Source: Arthrobacter sp. 260
GTDB taxonomy: Bacteria > Actinomycetota > Actinomycetes > Actinomycetales > Micrococcaceae
Reading direction: 5' to 3'
Length of the DNA stretch: 46,942 bases
Assembly (NCBI RefSeq): GCF_013116745.1
Contig: NZ_JABFOE010000021.1
Location: 1 to 46,942 of the forward strand
The notes under the pieces are model-generated. The model was not told the origin of the DNA, did not search any database, and saw only the letters and a list, made by a program, of their open reading frames with translations. The position numbers were made by a program, and so were the translations under genes. Below are positions 43,960 to 46,942 of the stretch, in pieces (the stretch's first letter is position 1; each line of letters starts with the position of its first letter).

Positions 43960-44718
43960 GTGAGCACGCTCACAGTAGAGCAATACGGTAATCGCACAAT
44001 CGTGCGATTGAACCGGCCCCAGACATTGAACTCGATCGATCAGGCAATGGTGGACGAACTCCACGGGGTCTGCGATGAGCTCGAGCGCGAACCCAGCATC
44101 TTGGTCCTCACCGGAACCCGGACTGAACGAGGCGGCATCTTCGCGTCAGGGGCCGACATCTCGCAGCTGCGCGACCGGCGCCGGCACGAAGCCCTGCGCG
44201 GGATTAATTCGAGCATCTTCGCGCGCATCGCGGCATTGCCGATGCCGGTGATCGCCGCGATCGACGGCTACGCCCTCGGCGGAGGGGCTGAACTGGCATA
44301 CGCCGCAGATTTCCGAATCGCGACGACCCGGGTGAAGATCGGCAATCCCGAACCCAACCTCGGCATCATCGCCGCCGCCGGTGCATGTTGGCGGCTCGTC
44401 GAGCTCGTTGGCGAACCTGTGGCGAAGGAGATCCTGCTCGCAGGCCGCGTCCTCACAGCCGACGAGGCGCTCTCAATTCGATTGGTCACTGAAGTCTGCG
44501 AGCCAGAAGCACTGATCGATCGTGCTAACGCCCTCGCTGATCGCATCGGCGGCTTTGATCCGCTCGCGATCCAGGTCACCAAGACGATTATTCACGCGCC
44601 GAGGCCTGCGCATCCGATCATCGATAACCTTGCGCAGGCGTTGCTCTTCGAATCACCGGAGAAAGCCCAGCGTATGGACGATTTCCTGCAGAAGCGCAAC
44701 GCGCGGAAGGGACACTAA
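43960..44718 (+). CDS. Enoyl-CoA hydratase/isomerase family protein
   Basis: A 252-aa crotonase-fold enzyme from GTG 43960 (STLTVEQYGNRTIVRLNRPQ). The oxyanion-hole region GIFASGADISQL and the second motif IDGYALGGGAELAYAADFRI carry the usual glycines; the catalytic-loop Glu appears in GNPEPNLGIIAAAG. It hydrates a trans-2-enoyl-CoA in beta-oxidation. It is the first gene of a three-gene unit and lies three bases before the 3-hydroxyacyl-CoA dehydrogenase start. Confidence 0.9.
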   Translation: MSTLTVEQYGNRTIVRLNRPQTLNSIDQAMVDELHGVCDELEREPSILVLTGTRTERGGIFASGADISQLRDRRRHEALRGINSSIFARIAALPMPVIAAIDGYALGGGAELAYAADFRIATTRVKIGNPEPNLGIIAAAGACWRLVELVGEPVAKEILLAGRVLTADEALSIRLVTEVCEPEALIDRANALADRIGGFDPLAIQVTKTIIHAPRPAHPIIDNLAQALLFESPEKAQRMDDFLQKRNARKGH

Positions 44719-44721
44719 ACC

Positions 44722-45570
44722 GTGGCATTGCCTCAACATGTCGCCGTCGTTGGAGGCGGCCGGATGGGAACTGGCATTGCGCTCAGTTTCGCCGTCAATG
44801 GCTCATCGGTCACCGTGCTCGAACGGGACGCGCAGGCAGTAGAAGCCGCCCAGGGCCGGATCCAGGAGATCATGGAAAAAGCCGTCTCGAAGGATCCCGC
44901 AGCGCCGGCACTCGATGTGCTCCTATCCCGGCTCGTCGTATCCGAGGACTACTGGCTCCTGAACACAGCCGACCTCGTGATCGAGGCAGTCCCGGAGGAC
45001 TTCATACTGAAAGCGGCCACCCTCCGCGCGATCGAGCAGCGCACCGGGAAGAATACCCCGATCGCAACAAACACGTCATCGCTGTCGGTCTCGCAACTCG
45101 CAGCCGAACTCTCGAACCCATCCCGGTTCCTCGGCTTGCACTTCTTCAACCCGGTCCCCGCTTCGACGCTAATCGAGGTCATCGTCGGCGAGGCAACAGA
45201 TGACGCTCTCGTCGACGCCGCCCGCGACTGGACCGAGGCCCTGCGAAAGACCCCCGTCGTCGTGCGCGACGCTCCCGGGTTCGCGAGCTCCCGGCTTGGT
45301 GTCGCCCTCGCACTCGAGGCGATGCGGATGCTCGAAGAGGGCGTCGCTTCAGCGGAGGACATCGATGCGGCGATTGTGCTCGGCTACCGGCATGAGACCG
45401 GCCCACTTAAGACCACTGACCTCGTCGGCCTAGACGTGCGTCTCGGGATCGCAGAATACCTCGCCTCTACACTCGGCGAACGTTTCGAGCCCCCGCGAAT
45501 CTTGCGTGACAAGGTCGCCGCCGGCGAACTCGGGCGCAAGACCAGCAAGGGCTTCTTCGACTACAGCTGA
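44722..45570 (+). CDS. 3-hydroxyacyl-CoA dehydrogenase (3-hydroxybutyryl-CoA type)
   Basis: A 282-aa NAD-dependent enzyme from GTG 44722. The Rossmann motif VGGGRMGTGIALSFA opens the protein, EAVPEDFILK follows, and the catalytic HFFNPVPASTLIEVI holds the His. The C-terminal domain has DAPGFASSRLGVALALEAMR and KTTDLVGLDVRLGIAEYL. The single-domain length matches the 3-hydroxybutyryl-CoA dehydrogenase group. It oxidises the product of the upstream hydratase. The thiolase needed to finish the cycle is not in the window. Confidence 0.92.
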   Translation: MALPQHVAVVGGGRMGTGIALSFAVNGSSVTVLERDAQAVEAAQGRIQEIMEKAVSKDPAAPALDVLLSRLVVSEDYWLLNTADLVIEAVPEDFILKAATLRAIEQRTGKNTPIATNTSSLSVSQLAAELSNPSRFLGLHFFNPVPASTLIEVIVGEATDDALVDAARDWTEALRKTPVVVRDAPGFASSRLGVALALEAMRMLEEGVASAEDIDAAIVLGYRHETGPLKTTDLVGLDVRLGIAEYLASTLGERFEPPRILRDKVAAGELGRKTSKGFFDYS

Positions 45571-45637
45571 ACAGCCGCCCCGGGCCAAGACGTACCGTTC
45601 GACCCGACCCACAAACGATTTGCAGGAGGATACAACA

Positions 45638-46891
45638 ATGTCCCAGAACAACGCGCTGTGGAGCGCTCAGGCTCATATGCCGACCGTGCTCGCCAACCCC
45701 CAGACCGTCGTCGCCGAAGGCGACGGCGCCTACATCGTCACCAGCGATGGCGACCGTCTGCTCGACGCCGCCGGCGGCCTATGGTACGCCAACGTCGGTC
45801 ACGGCCGCGACGAGATCGCAGAGGCCGCCGCCCAGCAGATCCGCACCCTCGAGACCTGGCACATCTTCGGCCGTTACGCGAACCAACCGGCGCTCGACCT
45901 CGCAAACAAAATCGCCACCTTGGCGCCATTCGACGACGCCAAGGTGATCTTCACCAGCGGCGGCTCTGACTCAGTCGACATGGCGCTCAAGCTTGCCCGA
46001 CGGCACTGGCAGCTGCAAGGGCAGCCCGAGAAGCTCACCATCGCCTCCCGCAAAGACTCCTACCACGGCCTGCACGCCTACGGCACGAGTGTGGCCGGTC
46101 TCGCCTTCAACCGGGACGGATTCGGTCCGGGCACCCTGATACCGGAGACGCTGCTCGTCGACCAGTGGGACATCGAAGCTGCAGAGCACAGCATCCGTGA
46201 ATCTGGCGGGGAGAAGATCGCCGCGTTCATCACCGAGCCGGTCATGGGTGTCGGCGGACTCGTGCCTCCTCCGCCAGGCTATTTCGAGCGGATCAAGGAG
46301 CTCGCCAAGGAGTTCGGCTTCCTCATCATCGCCGACGAGGTCATCACCGCGTTCGGCCGTCTCGGTACCTGGACGGCATCGGAGCGCTTCGACCTCAACC
46401 CCGACATGATCACCTTCGCGAAAGGCGTCACCTCCGGCTACCTGCCCCTCGGCGGCGTGATCGTCGCTCCCAGCGTGTCCGGGCAGTTCTACGACGGTGC
46501 CGACGCTCCCATCCTCCACCAGGGCCTCACCTACGCCGGCCATGCCACGGTTGCGACAGTCGCGCTCAAGAACCTCGAGATCATCGAGCGGGAGGACCTG
46601 CTCGCACATGTCCAAGAACTCGAACCGATCCTCGCTGATGAGCTGGAGCAGCTCCGCGACCACGAAGGTGTGAAGGAGGTGCGCTACATCGGCCTCATGG
46701 GAGGAGTCGTCCTCGCAGACGGCATTTCTGGGCTCGACGTCGTCTCCGCACTCGAGGGCCGAGGCGTACACCTGCGGAACCTGCCCAACAACATCCTCCA
46801 GATCTCGCCCCCATTCATCGTCACCGGAGACGAGATCCGCATCATCGTGCGCGGTATCCGGGAAGCACTCGACTCGGTACTGGCGCGCTAA
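45638..46891 (+). CDS. Class III PLP aminotransferase (omega-amino-acid type)
   Basis: A 417-aa aminotransferase from ATG 45638 with AGGAGGA upstream. It begins NALWSAQAHMPTVLANPQTV and carries LDAAGGLWYANVGHGRDEIA, TSGGSDSVDMALKLARRHW (PLP phosphate loop), ITEPVMGVGGLVPPPPGYF and IIADEVITAFGRLG (Asp). The PLP lysine is in TFAKGVTSGYLPLGG near residue 262. It belongs to the omega-transaminase group (beta-alanine/taurine/6-aminohexanoate-like) rather than strict GabT. It is separated by 67 bases from the upstream gene, in the same direction. Position next to beta-oxidation genes suggests its product is a semialdehyde that becomes a dicarboxylate. The gene ends 51 bases before the window edge. 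Confidence 0.9.
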   Translation: MSQNNALWSAQAHMPTVLANPQTVVAEGDGAYIVTSDGDRLLDAAGGLWYANVGHGRDEIAEAAAQQIRTLETWHIFGRYANQPALDLANKIATLAPFDDAKVIFTSGGSDSVDMALKLARRHWQLQGQPEKLTIASRKDSYHGLHAYGTSVAGLAFNRDGFGPGTLIPETLLVDQWDIEAAEHSIRESGGEKIAAFITEPVMGVGGLVPPPPGYFERIKELAKEFGFLIIADEVITAFGRLGTWTASERFDLNPDMITFAKGVTSGYLPLGGVIVAPSVSGQFYDGADAPILHQGLTYAGHATVATVALKNLEIIEREDLLAHVQELEPILADELEQLRDHEGVKEVRYIGLMGGVVLADGISGLDVVSALEGRGVHLRNLPNNILQISPPFIVTGDEIRIIVRGIREALDSVLAR

Positions 46892-46942
46892 CCCTATGGT
46901 TTCATCGGGTGGCCGTTGATGGGCGTGTTTAAAAGGCGAAAA

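Noticed and set aside
1..46942. tRNA or rRNA genes that might serve as integration sites
   Set aside because: No cloverleaf-like or rRNA-like sequence was recognised by eye; a dedicated scan was not possible.

Overview
The window is high-GC DNA with GTG starts, ATGA/GTGA stop-start overlaps and purine-rich ribosome binding sites. The mobile-element types (MobF relaxase, IS481, IS110, IS256, IS1380, IS21) and the PucR-type regulators fit an actinobacterium, most likely a Micrococcales genus of the Brevibacterium/Arthrobacter kind. No rRNA, tRNA or housekeeping marker is visible, so the genus is a guess. It reads as an accessory catabolic island: short catabolic operons set between layers of transposable-element debris.

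Layout. 0-2 kb: a NarL-type two-component system whose response regulator has lost its C-terminal end. 2.2-6.5 kb: a Tn554-like trio, tnpA-tnpB-tnpC, on the plus strand. 6.5-7.2 kb: two related excisionase-like HTH proteins and a small zinc-ribbon protein. 7.2-11.2 kb: a small membrane protein and a full-length MobF relaxase-helicase, marking a conjugative element. 11.4-11.8 kb: IS21 debris. 12-19 kb: a PucR-type regulator divergent from hyuA-hyuB (ATP-dependent hydantoinase/oxoprolinase/lactamase family) and an NCS1 permease, closed by a strong terminator. 19.2-20.5 kb: scrambled IS481/IS110 remnants. 20.5-25.1 kb, minus strand: alcohol dehydrogenase, Baeyer-Villiger monooxygenase, esterase and a decayed aldehyde dehydrogenase. 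25.4-32.5 kb: nested IS remnants, including a second Tn554-like element sitting inside an IS1380 transposase gene with readable ends. 32.9-35.8 kb: a second PucR regulator divergent from gabT. 35.8-41.2 kb: more IS debris (IS21, IS110, IS256, IS481) and two decayed conjugation or plasmid-associated genes. 41.2-41.9 kb: a truncated quinone oxidoreductase. 42.2-46.9 kb: a semialdehyde dehydrogenase divergent from enoyl-CoA hydratase, 3-hydroxyacyl-CoA dehydrogenase and a class III aminotransferase.

How the genes could work together (inference). The NCS1 permease imports a cyclic amide or imide. HyuAB opens the ring using ATP. GabT or the second class III aminotransferase converts the omega-amino acid to a semialdehyde. 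The semialdehyde dehydrogenase makes a (di)acid, and the hydratase/dehydrogenase pair supports beta-oxidation. This matches the logic of 2-pyrrolidinone, valerolactam or caprolactam catabolism. The alcohol dehydrogenase, monooxygenase and esterase form a parallel route from a secondary or cyclic alcohol through ketone and ester/lactone to a hydroxy acid. Its products could feed the same dicarboxylate pool. No substrate can be proven from sequence alone.
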